Assembly: GCA_039105265.1 (NCBI GenBank)
Contig: JAPFFF010000008.1
Coordinates: 5,642,001-5,706,000, forward strand
Direction of reading: 5' to 3'
Length of the DNA: 64,000 nt
From: Tritrichomonas musculus
Lineage: Eukaryota > Parabasalia > Tritrichomonadida > Tritrichomonadidae
Shown: one piece after another, positions 9,797 through 20,600 of the stretch
Layout of the letters: each line of letters starts with the position of its first letter
Numbering within the stretch: position 1 is the stretch's first letter
Notes under the pieces: generated by a model
Databases searched by the model: none
What the model saw: only the letters and a program-made list of their open reading frames with translations
Told to the model about the DNA's origin: nothing
Translations under genes and position numbers: made by a program

Positions 9797-11854
9797 TCAT
9801 TTCTTCTTCTTTGGAGGAGGTTTTCCTTTCCCTTTTCCTTTTTTCCCTTTTTCTTCTTCCTCTGTCTGTACTTCTATTTCTGTTAGCAATTGAGTATCAG
9901 CAAGTACTTCAGCATCCATCTTTGGCTTTCTGAGAATCAAATCATCAGCAACTTGTAATGTAGATAATGTGCTGCGCATATCTGCTTCATAGAACCTTGT
10001 CTCTTCAAAGAATGTATTTCTTAATGATGATAAGGCATAGTGTAATTTTCCAGAAATGACATGATGGAATGAAGTGTTTTGATTAGATATTGTTGAGAGT
10101 ATATCATATGTGCGAGCAAGGTAATTGAGAACTTGCTCTTTTGTTGCGTTTTCTATTGGATTTCGGGGAGCTTTGTTCTTAAGTTGGTCATCACCATTAA
10201 CAGATTGATTATCAAGTAGACTGGGTAAACCTTGATGAGGCATAACACTCTTCTTTCGACGAGGAGCAGGACCTTTCCCTCGAGTTTTTGTTGCTCTATG
10301 CATTCTCATTATAGGATTATTATTTGGATCTTTGCTATCGCTTTCTGGCAAATAATATTGAGAGAAAATTTGACTTGATGAAGTTGAAATGTGATTAGAA
10401 GAAGAATCATTAGATCTCTGCCCATTTTCACCATCTTGACCATCAAAAGGCGGTGGAGGTTGTATCTTAAATTGGCTGGTATTATTTTTAATATAGGTTT
10501 TGAAGTATTCAGAAAAGCATTGATCAGATTCAGATTGTTTAAACATCTCATTCAAACCTATAGAAAATGAAGCGCTTGAAAGAGTATTGCATATTTGAAT
10601 ATTACTAGATTCTAAGATTTCAAGGAAGGTTTCATCTGCGATTAGATCTTTATACAAATACATCCATTCACCAAGCTTTTGGCCGTAAAAACAATGCTGA
10701 TTTAATGTTGTTAAAATATTTTGATGAAGCCTGAAACAATCTTTTGTTGTTTCGTTGATTTTTTCTTGAATATCATTAATTTGATTTTGGAACTTGTCCA
10801 GAAGTTGCCACATCCTTTCTTCACGTTGGGAGGCTGCTTGTACAATTTGCGTGTAATTCTTTGCTCGAAGAGGTTCAAGTTCAGAAATTAGTTTGTCAAT
10901 GGTTTGTCTTTGTTGATGGACAACTTCCGTAAGTGCTTCGAGTTGTATATTGGGATCTTCAGCATCTACAATTTTAGTAATTGTTTCTGGTTGAATTGTT
11001 GTAGAAAATTCAGCACGTGTAAATTTAATATTACTCTTAACATGACATGCATCATCAAACGATTTTCTTTGGATATCGTCTTCATTTAATATAGCAGAGG
11101 GTTTGACAAGAAAGGTTTCACCAAATATATCTTGAGCTTGAAGCATATTTTGCAGTTCAATAGCAATGTTAGAAAGTGAAGATAGAGATAACTTTGATAA
11201 ATTTCTACGTTTGACAATTTTATCATTAAGAAAAGCAATCTCTTCTTTTTTGAGCTGAATATTTTCTTTCATAAGCTCTTCATGTTTCTTAAGTAAGCCA
11301 TTTAAATCTCCATATTCAGTAGCAACGGTGAGAGATAAATCTTCTGAATCGTCTACTACAAAAGAACGCTTTTTAAGAGTATAAGCAAGTTCTTCGAGTC
11401 GTTTAAATGTCAAGTCCCGCATTTTAAGAAGGCCAAAATCATGCTTTAATGATGACACTTGATCTAATAGATTTGGCGAGGAGAGTGGCCCAATTTTTTG
11501 AATATCTGCTTCAATATCTTGGACAGATTGAATCATTCCATCTTTAACCTCTGCTCTTGGTGGATGACTATCGTAGTATGATAGAAAAGATGTATTTGAT
11601 TCGAGTGTTTGATATATATCAAAAGATTTTTTTTCTTTTTGTTCAAGTCGTTCAAGCATTTGTGTCATTGAAAAATTGCAGTGATTAAGCTGTTGTGCAC
11701 AGTTTTCTTGAAGTTTCCAGGTATGGCGCATCTCTTCAATAATTTTATCTTTCTCATGAGTTGTAGTTGCAGAGATAGCTTTATGGACGAGAGATAGAGC
11801 TTGCTGTTGAGCATCTATACCTAATTGAATAATATCATCGTCCAATTCTTCCAT
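9797..11854 (-). CDS. Coiled-coil protein with lysine-rich tail, unknown function
   Basis: A 685-residue protein starting at the ATG that encodes MEELDDD. An in-frame extension of 11 codons upstream lacks an ATG and was not used. Most of the protein is helical with long stretches rich in Glu, Lys, Gln and Leu (about residues 1-110, 160-250 and 305-400), suggesting coiled coils. A low-complexity region (about 465-570) contains a run of prolines and many Ser and Asn residues. The C-terminus is strongly basic (KKGKGKGKPPPKKKK). No catalytic motif, signal peptide or membrane segment was seen. Such proteins are often cytoskeletal or flagellar, but no family was recognised. Confidence 0.85.
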   Translation of the reverse strand: MEELDDDIIQLGIDAQQQALSLVHKAISATTTHEKDKIIEEMRHTWKLQENCAQQLNHCNFSMTQMLERLEQKEKKSFDIYQTLESNTSFLSYYDSHPPRAEVKDGMIQSVQDIEADIQKIGPLSSPNLLDQVSSLKHDFGLLKMRDLTFKRLEELAYTLKKRSFVVDDSEDLSLTVATEYGDLNGLLKKHEELMKENIQLKKEEIAFLNDKIVKRRNLSKLSLSSLSNIAIELQNMLQAQDIFGETFLVKPSAILNEDDIQRKSFDDACHVKSNIKFTRAEFSTTIQPETITKIVDAEDPNIQLEALTEVVHQQRQTIDKLISELEPLRAKNYTQIVQAASQREERMWQLLDKFQNQINDIQEKINETTKDCFRLHQNILTTLNQHCFYGQKLGEWMYLYKDLIADETFLEILESSNIQICNTLSSASFSIGLNEMFKQSESDQCFSEYFKTYIKNNTSQFKIQPPPPFDGQDGENGQRSNDSSSNHISTSSSQIFSQYYLPESDSKDPNNNPIMRMHRATKTRGKGPAPRRKKSVMPHQGLPSLLDNQSVNGDDQLKNKAPRNPIENATKEQVLNYLARTYDILSTISNQNTSFHHVISGKLHYALSSLRNTFFEETRFYEADMRSTLSTLQVADDLILRKPKMDAEVLADTQLLTEIEVQTEEEEKGKKGKGKGKPPPKKKK

Positions 11855-12135
11855 TTTCAATATAAATTTAACGTATATAGTGTTCAATGAAAATTGTGTT
11901 GATTTTCACTTTTTCTATGATATATTCACAAAATAAATTAATCAAGGCTAATTCTTTTTGTCTTCCATAATCGTTAAAATATAAACTATTTTTTCAATTT
12001 TAATTAAAAAATGAAATCTGTTAAAATACTAATTTTTGCTAGCATCAGAAAAAATTGATCAACATTATAATACATTTTTAATTTTATTATTTCTTTTACA
12101 ACTACATATATTACTTAGTAATCAAATCAACAGTT

Positions 12136-12208
12136 GCCTCTGTAGCATAGTGGTTATTGCGTGTGCCTCGTAAGCGCAAGGTCGTCGGTCCGACTCCGGC
12201 CAGGGGCA
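12136..12208 (+). tRNA. tRNA-Thr (anticodon CGT)
   Basis: A 73-nt cloverleaf can be drawn by hand. The acceptor stem GCCTCTG pairs with CAGGGGC (one G-T pair), followed by discriminator A. The D arm is GCA/TGC. The anticodon stem TGTGC/GCGCA holds loop CTCGTAA, giving anticodon CGT (reads ACG, Thr). The T stem is GTCGG/CCGGC. There is no intron. The T loop reads TCCGACT, with C where nearly all tRNAs have T at position 55. This also makes the internal B box GGTCCGACTCC differ from consensus at one base. Confidence 0.93.
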
Positions 12209-12210
12209 GA

Positions 12211-12220
12211 TTTTTTTTTT
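12211..12220 (+). terminator. Pol III T-run terminator of the tRNA gene
   Basis: Ten T residues begin three bases after the tRNA 3' end, the usual RNA polymerase III termination signal. Confidence 0.85.
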
Positions 12221-12368
12221 AAACATTTTATGTGAAATCTAAAAATCTAATATTTTTCATCCAATAGTATTTGATGTTTTTTAAATGATTGATTTTTGTA
12301 AAATGATTATGAATAAGTAAAACGATTTTTAATAGTAATATATATGAATATATATTAAATACAATTAA

Positions 12369-13973
12369 TTACACTTGATTTCCCTTTTTATCTTCAGAAA
12401 TCCTATTATTAGTATCTTCGACATCCACTCCAACATCTTCATTTTCACTGTCACTTTCATTTTCATCAACGATACTAACGTCTGGACTTGTTTCTCGTGA
12501 AAATTCACCACTGTTACTTTTTTCTGAGTTACATAAAAGTTTCATTGGCTTAATCAAGAAGAAGATGGAAACAACACATGAATATGCATCATTTAATGTA
12601 TATGTGAAGAGAATTCTTTTTGGCGAATTTTTGTTTGTAAAATAAAGAATCGAACTAAAAACTGGTATTGGCAACAGAAGAGTTAAAATACTCAACAAGG
12701 TTGATGGCAGAACACGTTTCATTGATTGTAAAACTGTAGGAGCAATATATTGCATTGAAAAGAAAGGCGCTGAATAATAAGTAACAGGAACAAGCTTCTT
12801 TGCCCAATAAAGGAAATCGGGATCTTTTGACCAAATAGAGGATATTTGCTTTGGCAGAGCAATCATAAAAATCGAAAATAATGTTGATAACGCTGTAGAA
12901 AGCCAGTAAGCATGAATAATTAAGCGTGAAACTCGGTTCAATCGACCAGCTCCATATGCATAAGAAGCAGTTGGTAATAATCCTTGCGAGAAAGCAATAC
13001 AGATGCCGCCAACAATTTGGTATAATTTCTCAATAACAGCCCATATCTGAATAGCAATGTCATATATTCCAATATGCTGGGCTGCTGAATTGTAGTACTT
13101 TTGCATGAGAAGAACAGGAAGGGTAAGCGATATATTTTGAATAAACGATGAAAATCCTACACGCAAAGCTGAAAATGTTTGTTTCGAAAAAGGAAGGATA
13201 AACATTTTACATTGAGGATAAATAGATAATTTCCCTCTGAAAGCCATAATAACCAAGAAGGTACCTGCAAATAATTCTGAACAAACAGTTGCTAATGAAG
13301 CTCCCCAGATTGGGGTTCGAAAACCTAATAGAAAGAGAGGATCAAAAACAGCCATATTTAAAATAAAAGAAGAAGCTTGAACACATGCGTATAAAAGAGC
13401 ACGTCCTTGAGCTTGAACAAGACCACAACCGATCATATAGATAAAATTAATAAATGATCCACATGTTCTTGGAATCATATAATATAAACATGATTGGGCT
13501 AATTCTTTATCTGCTCCAAACCATATAACAAGCGGCTTTGTTATTGGGAGTACAACTGATGGTACAAGAATTGCTAATAAAATAGAAAACCTAAGAAAGT
13601 CAACATATAGCTGACCACATTTATCACCTTGCTGCTGGCCGAATAGATAACTAACTCGCGCACTTAGAGAATTGCTTAAATATTGCGAAACTGAAACTGA
13701 TATAAATTCAACAACATAAACAGCACCAAATACCGCAACACCTTTGGGTCCAATAGATTTTGCAACCCACAATGAATCAACAAGACCATAAAGAGCATTG
13801 ACTATTTGTGATATTAAGGGGCCAATTGATAATAAAATTATAGTGATTAGTGGTGGCCTTTTTCCTAAACGCTTTTCTTCTTCATCGGGAACAATTAAAT
13901 CAGGTACATCCTCTATTTCATCTTCTCGATATTTTTCTTCGCCTTCTGATTCCTGCTGCACAACATTATTCAT
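12369..13973 (-). CDS. MATE-family multidrug/toxin efflux transporter
   Basis: A 534-residue polytopic membrane protein. After an acidic N-terminus, the segment beginning PLITIILLSIGPLISQIVNALYG-type sequence, followed by VDSLWVAK and the Gly/Ala-rich first helices, matches the first half of MATE transporters (cation-coupled exporters of organic cations and drugs). About twelve hydrophobic helices lie between residues 40 and 470, in the usual two bundles of six. The protein ends in a long acidic, Asn- and Ser-rich cytoplasmic tail (about 480-534) that bacterial relatives lack. The length is normal for a eukaryotic member. The start is the first ATG, about 1.8 kb downstream of the tRNA on the opposite strand. 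Confidence 0.9.
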   Translation of the reverse strand: MNNVVQQESEGEEKYREDEIEDVPDLIVPDEEEKRLGKRPPLITIILLSIGPLISQIVNALYGLVDSLWVAKSIGPKGVAVFGAVYVVEFISVSVSQYLSNSLSARVSYLFGQQQGDKCGQLYVDFLRFSILLAILVPSVVLPITKPLVIWFGADKELAQSCLYYMIPRTCGSFINFIYMIGCGLVQAQGRALLYACVQASSFILNMAVFDPLFLLGFRTPIWGASLATVCSELFAGTFLVIMAFRGKLSIYPQCKMFILPFSKQTFSALRVGFSSFIQNISLTLPVLLMQKYYNSAAQHIGIYDIAIQIWAVIEKLYQIVGGICIAFSQGLLPTASYAYGAGRLNRVSRLIIHAYWLSTALSTLFSIFMIALPKQISSIWSKDPDFLYWAKKLVPVTYYSAPFFSMQYIAPTVLQSMKRVLPSTLLSILTLLLPIPVFSSILYFTNKNSPKRILFTYTLNDAYSCVVSIFFLIKPMKLLCNSEKSNSGEFSRETSPDVSIVDENESDSENEDVGVDVEDTNNRISEDKKGNQV

Positions 13974-14615
13974 AAAAAAATTTAAGTGACTTCACGAAAC
14001 GATACTATCAAATTTTTGAATTCAAATTCAATTTTTGAGTTGTTTTCTTCATGGTTATCTTTCATTGCCAATAATTAAAACATATTTTATTATCATTGGA
14101 ATCATTTTTAATAATAATAGGAAGTATTTGGGTCTTTTTTTTTGTACTAATGAAAAAAAAATACAGATTTAATCTTAAGTATAGCACTATTTATAATAAA
14201 ATATTGTAAATAACAAATTATGGTATAGAGTCCTATAACTTTTGATAGATTTAATAGAATTATAGTTTAGATAATTAATATTTTTTATCAAAATTTTCAT
14301 TATTCAATTTTTTTCAAAAAGCTTATTTAACCTTAATCAAAAATTTCAATTAAAATAAATCTCCTGTCTTCTCAATTTTTTTAGAAAAAGTTTTATTTTT
14401 TACAAAAAAATTGAGAGAAAATGAATGAGCCCTTCCAATATTTTTTGATTTGAGAACTGAAAAATTGTGAGAGAATTTATGAGAACAATCTGGTTTCTTT
14501 TTTTCAATTCTCATTCAATATTTTTAATTATTTCTTTATTAAGCTGCTATTAATTCCTCCTTTCAGATATTTTGGATTTCTTTTTTGAGAAATTTTCATA
14601 AAAAATTATTGATAA
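13974..14615. other. Intergenic stretch between divergent genes
   Basis: A 640-bp AT-rich gap between the divergent MATE gene and an unknown gene. It presumably holds both promoters. A TCATAA initiator-like site lies about 20 bases before the plus-strand start. Nothing else was recognised. Confidence 0.5.
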
Positions 14616-15338
14616 ATGAAACATTTTTATCCAAACTACTCAACGCAAAAAGTTTCTACAAATGAAGATTTTTGGATACAAAAAATCAAATTTTTAAAGA
14701 GCAATTCGCAATGGGTATCAAAAGGAGCATCTGTTGGCACTTTGATAGATTCAGAAATATTTGTAAAAAAAACAAAAGGAATACAAAAATTTATTTTATT
14801 TCAACAGAACAAAGATAATTCCTTTTTATTTCCACTTATCGAAGCTGTATCTTTACTTTTTTCAAAAAAGTTAATCATTTTATCTTTATCTAAAGATGGA
14901 AATATTTTTGCACCATCAGGCCATTTTATTATTGATTATTTAATTAGAACACAAAAAATCACTTTTAAGGAAATAAAATTATATTTTTTACTATCTCGTT
15001 TGAGCGCTTCATCACGGAAACCTTCTTATCAACCAGAAAATGAAAAAAATATAATTGAATGTAAAAAATTTGGCTATTCTGAAATGATCCAAAACGAGCG
15101 TGAAAATGGGCCAAAATCTTCATTGACATTTCACTTCACCGATGCTTTCCCAATTACGCAATTGCTCAAAATCCCTTCAAACTATAGATTTCCCGAAAAT
15201 TTTGCTTTTTCTTTACCAAGTATCAAATCAAAGAAACCACTGTCAAATAAATATTCTTGCGTTCCAGTTAATTTATGTTGTTTAGTATCTGTTTCCGATC
15301 CACCACAAATGAATTACTCGTCACTAAATTTTGTTTAA
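14616..15338 (+). CDS. Hypothetical protein, 240 residues
   Basis: A complete frame from the first ATG, with good amino-acid composition and a TAAA stop context. The protein is mostly soluble and basic. It has a hydrophobic segment around residues 77-95 (FPLIEAVSLLFSKKLIILS) and a C-terminal part with several Cys residues (about 220-230). No domain or motif was recognised. The segment GNIFAPSGHFIIDYLIR may be structured. It stands alone between divergent and convergent neighbours, with no functional clue from context. Confidence 0.75.
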   Translation: MKHFYPNYSTQKVSTNEDFWIQKIKFLKSNSQWVSKGASVGTLIDSEIFVKKTKGIQKFILFQQNKDNSFLFPLIEAVSLLFSKKLIILSLSKDGNIFAPSGHFIIDYLIRTQKITFKEIKLYFLLSRLSASSRKPSYQPENEKNIIECKKFGYSEMIQNERENGPKSSLTFHFTDAFPITQLLKIPSNYRFPENFAFSLPSIKSKKPLSNKYSCVPVNLCCLVSVSDPPQMNYSSLNFV

Positions 15339-15524
15339 ATAAATGTTTGAATTACTAGCAATTAACAACTATTTCTATTGATTATATCTGGAATAATTTG
15401 GAACGACAAGAATATTATTTGGAAGTAATAAGTATAAATTCAATATAATATCATATTTAGGAAATTGCACGAAAGTAATTTTTATAGATATTTTTATTTA
15501 AAAAACATGTAAACAAATAAAAAT

Positions 15525-16253
15525 TCAGTCTATTTCAACAAACTCCGTAATTGGTTTAGAACACCTTGGGCACACTTTTTGATTATGAAAAGAAGGCTCT
15601 GCTTCCCAACATTCTTTACAATAACAAGGGCAACTACAAGGAATTGCATATATGCTAACTTTTTGCTGGCAGTTACACAGTGGATAGTGCCTGGTATGTG
15701 AACGAATAAAAGAAATCAATTTATTACATGATTCGGGTTTTAATAAAAAAGGATCTAATTCAGTGTCATCTAGCTTTAACTTACTCAAAGTGTTTTTAAT
15801 ATAGTTATTTAATTTCTCTAAAGGTTTGCTAGTTTCACGAGAATTTCCTTTATCTGATAAAATAGAAAGATCAAATTGTGCCCTTTTTAATCTCAGCTCA
15901 AATAATCTATAATAAGATGTGGCTATACTTGTAAGTTCTTCCATCTTGTCTTCTTTGTTTTCGTTGATGGTGCTCAAAATTTCAAGTACATGTTTAATTA
16001 AGTTTGCGTGCTTTTCGTGCTTTTGGGCATATTTAAGAAGATCGTTCAATCTTCCTGTGCATTTTTCACATGCATCTGGGAGCTGATCAGGATTTTCTCT
16101 ATACGTCTTAATAACTTGAACAACAAAATCTATAAAGTAATTAGCAAATGATCCAAATTCAGAAAGTGGTAAATCAAAATCAATCCACTGAGAACAACTA
16201 ATAATTGATTCATCATAAAGATGGAAAATCTCGGGAACTGTCGCAATTTCCAT
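15525..16253 (-). CDS. Small protein with C-terminal RING-like zinc cluster
   Basis: A 242-residue protein, taking the ATG that gives MEIATVPE (an upstream extension lacks an ATG). The N-terminal 190 residues are helical with no recognised domain. The last 50 residues hold eight to ten Cys plus one His in the order C-x-C ... C-x-C-x-C-x-C-x-x-C ... H ... C-x-x-C, ending CPRCSKPITEFVEI. That resembles the C3HC4 RING fingers of E3 ubiquitin ligases, especially the CPxC(xx)PI ending. The crowded central cysteines are unusual, so a variant RING or another zinc ribbon is possible. The likely role is protein-protein interaction or ubiquitin transfer. The substrate is unknown. Confidence 0.75.
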   Translation of the reverse strand: MEIATVPEIFHLYDESIISCSQWIDFDLPLSEFGSFANYFIDFVVQVIKTYRENPDQLPDACEKCTGRLNDLLKYAQKHEKHANLIKHVLEILSTINENKEDKMEELTSIATSYYRLFELRLKRAQFDLSILSDKGNSRETSKPLEKLNNYIKNTLSKLKLDDTELDPFLLKPESCNKLISFIRSHTRHYPLCNCQQKVSIYAIPCSCPCYCKECWEAEPSFHNQKVCPRCSKPITEFVEID

Positions 16254-17640
16254 AAAAAACAAAATGCTTCAATTTTTCAAAGTATTCAATTTTGAAAGAG
16301 GCTGTAATAATATTTATTCAAAAAAGAAATATAAAGAAAAATCATTATATCCAGAAATCAACCAAAAATTCATAACAAACGTCAAAAAATAACATTGAAA
16401 CAAAATTTTACTTCGTTGTTAATGAGTATAAAATATCCTTACTTTTCAGCTTTCTTATCAAATAGTGAAAATAGGGTTGAAATAAGATTTCCTATGACAC
16501 TACTTGAATAAAACAAGTTCAAAATACAAAGTTAAAGTTTATGATGGAAATAATTAAGCAACTGAAAGATGAAATAATAAATATATCAAAAATTAAAAGT
16601 TTTGTTCAATACAAAGGCACATTATTTTGTTTTATTCATTTCATTTGCTAATTGATCAACTTGAAAATGATGAGATTAATCCAAAATTTTTTAGTTTTTT
16701 ATTTTCAACAACAAATAATTCCGAAAATCAAACAGAGAAAATCAAAATCTCATATACAAAAAGAAATAGAAACAATTTTTAGTATTTTTGAACAGTGTGA
16801 AGAAAGAAAATGGCAAAAAATCACCAATAGAGAAACAATTAAGCAGTTTTTTTTTTTATTTATTTCACCAAAGCTATTCCATGTTTATCAACCTAACAAC
16901 AAGCCATATTTATGAAATAAAAGATGAAATAGTCAATATTATTGTTAATCTCTATATATTTAAAGACATATTCACTATATCAGAGATGAAGAAATACTCT
17001 CGAATACCTTGCTAAAGAGGAGAACATTTCTTATTAACAATCAAAATGACAATGAATCTTTTTTTCATTGAAAAAAGCTCATTTTGAATTTTTTGGTGAA
17101 GAAGTAATTCATCCATTTCTTGGAAATGATTAATTTTTCTGATTTAAATAATCATCTTTAGCAAAACATAACTCAATGCCTCATTCATCTTGTTCGACAA
17201 TCAAATCAAGGCGACCGTTTATTAACATCAAAAATTTTTTAATATGAAAAATTCAATAGGATATTCAATTATTTGAATGCCATGGCAAATGGAAGCAATA
17301 AAGAAAGCAAGCCAATTAATATTACTTGCTCACTTTTTTTATATTTCATTAAAATCACAAATGCCACTTTTATTTGGTGAAAAATTTCTATTAAAAGGCC
17401 AAATGAAAAATGGAATTTGTACTTAAGAAGATGCTATAAAATCACATATCTTTCTGAAAATTATTAAAAAAAAGAAATCATTTATATAAAAAGATATAAC
17501 TAGTAACTGATCAATATAACTTTATATCAAACATTTATTGAGTTCCAAACAAACAAACGAACAAAAAAAAAAAAAAAAAAAAAAAAAATCAAAATTTTTT
17601 TACTATTAGATCAAACAAAAAATACTTTTTTTTCATTATA
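16254..17640. other. 1.4-kb stretch without a convincing gene
   Basis: A plus-strand frame of 87 codons (16652-16915) and an overlapping one of 75 codons (16788-17015) have protein-like patches but no family match. Protein-like sequence appears to hop between frames up to about 17400, so a decayed gene is possible. A 26-nt A tract lies at 17563-17588 near the 3' end of the next gene. Confidence 0.4.
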
Positions 17641-20600
17641 TTAACTGGCTTCTTTAACAGACACGATGTAAGTTACAGCGCTTCCGAAGTTAGGAATCTG
17701 TATTTCACCACGCTCTTTGATCTGGAAGTCTCTTCCATATATGAGTTCGTACACGGCTCTCGTTGTGTGCACGACATCTGTGATTCCGAGCATCATCATT
17801 TCTTCGGCCAAGTCGACGACGTCTCCGCAGACCTCGAAGATTGGCCTATCGAGCTCAATTACACCACCAGAGACAGGTCCTCCTGTTGCCACTCCGCACA
17901 AAGTTTGTGAATTTTGAATTTGAAATTTTTCTTTGATTATTTTCACTTTTTCAATGGCCTCCAATGAAAACTTTATCACTTCTTGAGCATGTCTTTCTGA
18001 CTGGTTAACTTCGTCGAACAAACCGCCGATAACCATGAACAGGTCACCCAAAATTTCAATGCTTTCAATTGTCTGAAATTTCTTCTCAAAAATTAAAGAC
18101 GATAAAGAATTGTGAATTTCATTGAAAATTTCAATACTTCTATCGTCTTTTGCATCAAGATCCACAAAGATCATTGAAATGGTGACACTTTGCACAGAGA
18201 ACGAAACGCCTTGTTCTTGATTAGATACCACTTTAGGAGTCAATATTTGTGGCATAAATTGTGCCATTAAGTCAGATTTTCTTTTTGTTTCTTCTTCAAC
18301 TTCTTTTTCCAGTTTTTGAATGGTTGACATGTCAGAAAGTGCTACCAAAGTCTTTGTGCCTTCAATTTTCGAATACTTGGCTTCAATTGAGCGACCGTTT
18401 ACTTTGAAGGAGCTCTGGCCAAGTATAATTTCATTAGGCAAATTATTACCATTATTAGGCAAATTTTCTTTTGTCTTTTTTTCTTTGTTTTTGCCACTTG
18501 AAAGAATTTCTTCAGCTTTTGAGTTCTTATATAAGACAACGCCGTTGTTGTTATATATAATTAAACCATCAGGATAATTCGCTGTAATTGACTTGAAGAC
18601 ATTTTCGTCCAAGTTGTTTCCCGTCTCTTCATCATGCGACGAAAAGTCGCCCGAAATGATCGACATTATGTACGAAGACTCTAGAATTTCCTGAGGTGGT
18701 GCATGAAGAAGCAATAGCAATATCTGCTTTAACTCCTTCTCTTCAAAGAGGACTGCTCCGATATAATTGAAAAAACAAATGAGACCCAAAATGAGCAAGA
18801 CAACAGACGCGATAATCAACGTTGAACGACTGTTTGTAAAGACATGTTGGACTGAGTCAGAGATTTCCTCCATTAAAGGCTCCATGTACTTAGAGAACAA
18901 GTGTCCCAAAATGATATGCCAAGCCTCGAACAATTCCGATGAGCTGAGATTGAATTTCACACCAATCATTGGCTGCTCGTAAAAGAGCTTCTTAACCGAA
19001 ATCATGTAATAGTGATACAAAGAATCATATGACAAACAACGATACATTGTGTGCGCAACATCAGCATCGATTGTCTGGTTCGTGCAAATTGAAGTTACGT
19101 ATTTATTGAAGTCATCAACATATTTGGAAACAGTGTAGATCTGTTGTTCACTGTCTCCGTAGAACATAATGTTGTATGACTCAGTTGTATCTTGAACTTT
19201 TTGAAAGAAAAAACCAAGAACTTGTTGTTCAGTGATATATACGTTATTCAAACCGTTGTCAGTCCAAGCTTTAATTGACAAGAAAAGCAAGGATGAAAAG
19301 GCATCACAATAAGCGTAAGAAAGATATTTTAACAATGGTGAAGAATGAATGAAAACATTAGAATTTTGTATGTAATATTGACAACCATAAGTAACAAAAA
19401 TTAAATTAATTATTACAATTAAAATGATGCTTGTTAAAATGCCAATTATTCGAGTAAAATGATTCCCAATGTCTCCACTTCGTAATATTGTTATTGCTTT
19501 CTCTTCTTGTCGTTCATTTTCGATTTCTCGTTCAGTTTTTATCGATTGATTACCTTTCTCTTCAACCGTGTTTATATTCGAGTTCTCAATCATTCTTGAC
19601 ATTGTCGTTTTAGGCAGAGCATTAAAACAACGATAAATCTTCTTTTTTTGGATTCTATTCCAATTATTCATGATGATTGCAACAACAATAAAAATGACAG
19701 GAAATGCAATCGACAATGTTATTTCAAGTATCGTGAAGATCTTTTTAATGTCTCTCGTATGATCAATTATGTATTCCAATAACTGGTCAGTTAACGCTTT
19801 TATTGCTGCTTCAAAATTGAATGAATTGAATAACAATGTCGCTATTTCACGGCTCTCTGCAAATGAATATGGATTGTTCGACGAGCCTATTTTCATCACA
19901 ATGGAAACAGAATCCATTACGTTTTGTTGGACTGATTTATTAATCATTGGTCCCATTCGATTAAAGTGAATAAACGTGTAAAATTGAGTGACATTATTAA
20001 ACAAGATTTCTTTAACATTGATTAAAATTTGATTCTTTGAATTTTCTTTCTTAATCTCTAAAATTTCATCCATCGCTTCAACAACTTTATCAGAGAAATA
20101 AACAATCATCTTATTGGTCTTACAATCGCCACCAAGATTGGATGGAACTCCACCATCTTCATTCCAAACGTCTTTCAAACTTTTGTCATCATTGCCGCAT
20201 AAATCGGGCATGTTTAACGGATCGTCTTGAAGGATGTAAAGCATTGCTAGTCCGTATATATGAAGGGTCATCTTGTGCACTTTATCGAGATTGATTAAAT
20301 ATGAAACTGGATTGGATATCATCGTCTCAATTGGACCAATCATGACGAGGATCAAAATGAATGGAATTATAAAAATGAGGACAACTAAAGCTAACGAAAT
20401 TGCAATGTTAACACGATACGAAGGAATGACGAGATTCAAAATAGTGTTACGAAGCCTTGTTTGCATATCTTGAAGATACAAATTGTCATCATCTTCAATT
20501 ATTTCAGCTCCGCTAATTGAATTAATCGATCCGTCTTCTGAATTGCTGACACTCGACGTTGAGCCAGGTCGAACAGAGGAAGAAATTCGGGGTGCCCTTT

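Noticed and set aside
11855-11887. Eleven-codon N-terminal extension of the coiled-coil gene
   Set aside because: It has no ATG and begins at TTG. The first ATG gives MEELDDD.
16652-17015. Two overlapping plus-strand frames (87 and 75 codons) as real small genes
   Set aside because: They have no recognised domain, poly-T tracts lie within the frame, and protein-like patches shift frame. At best they are parts of a decayed gene.
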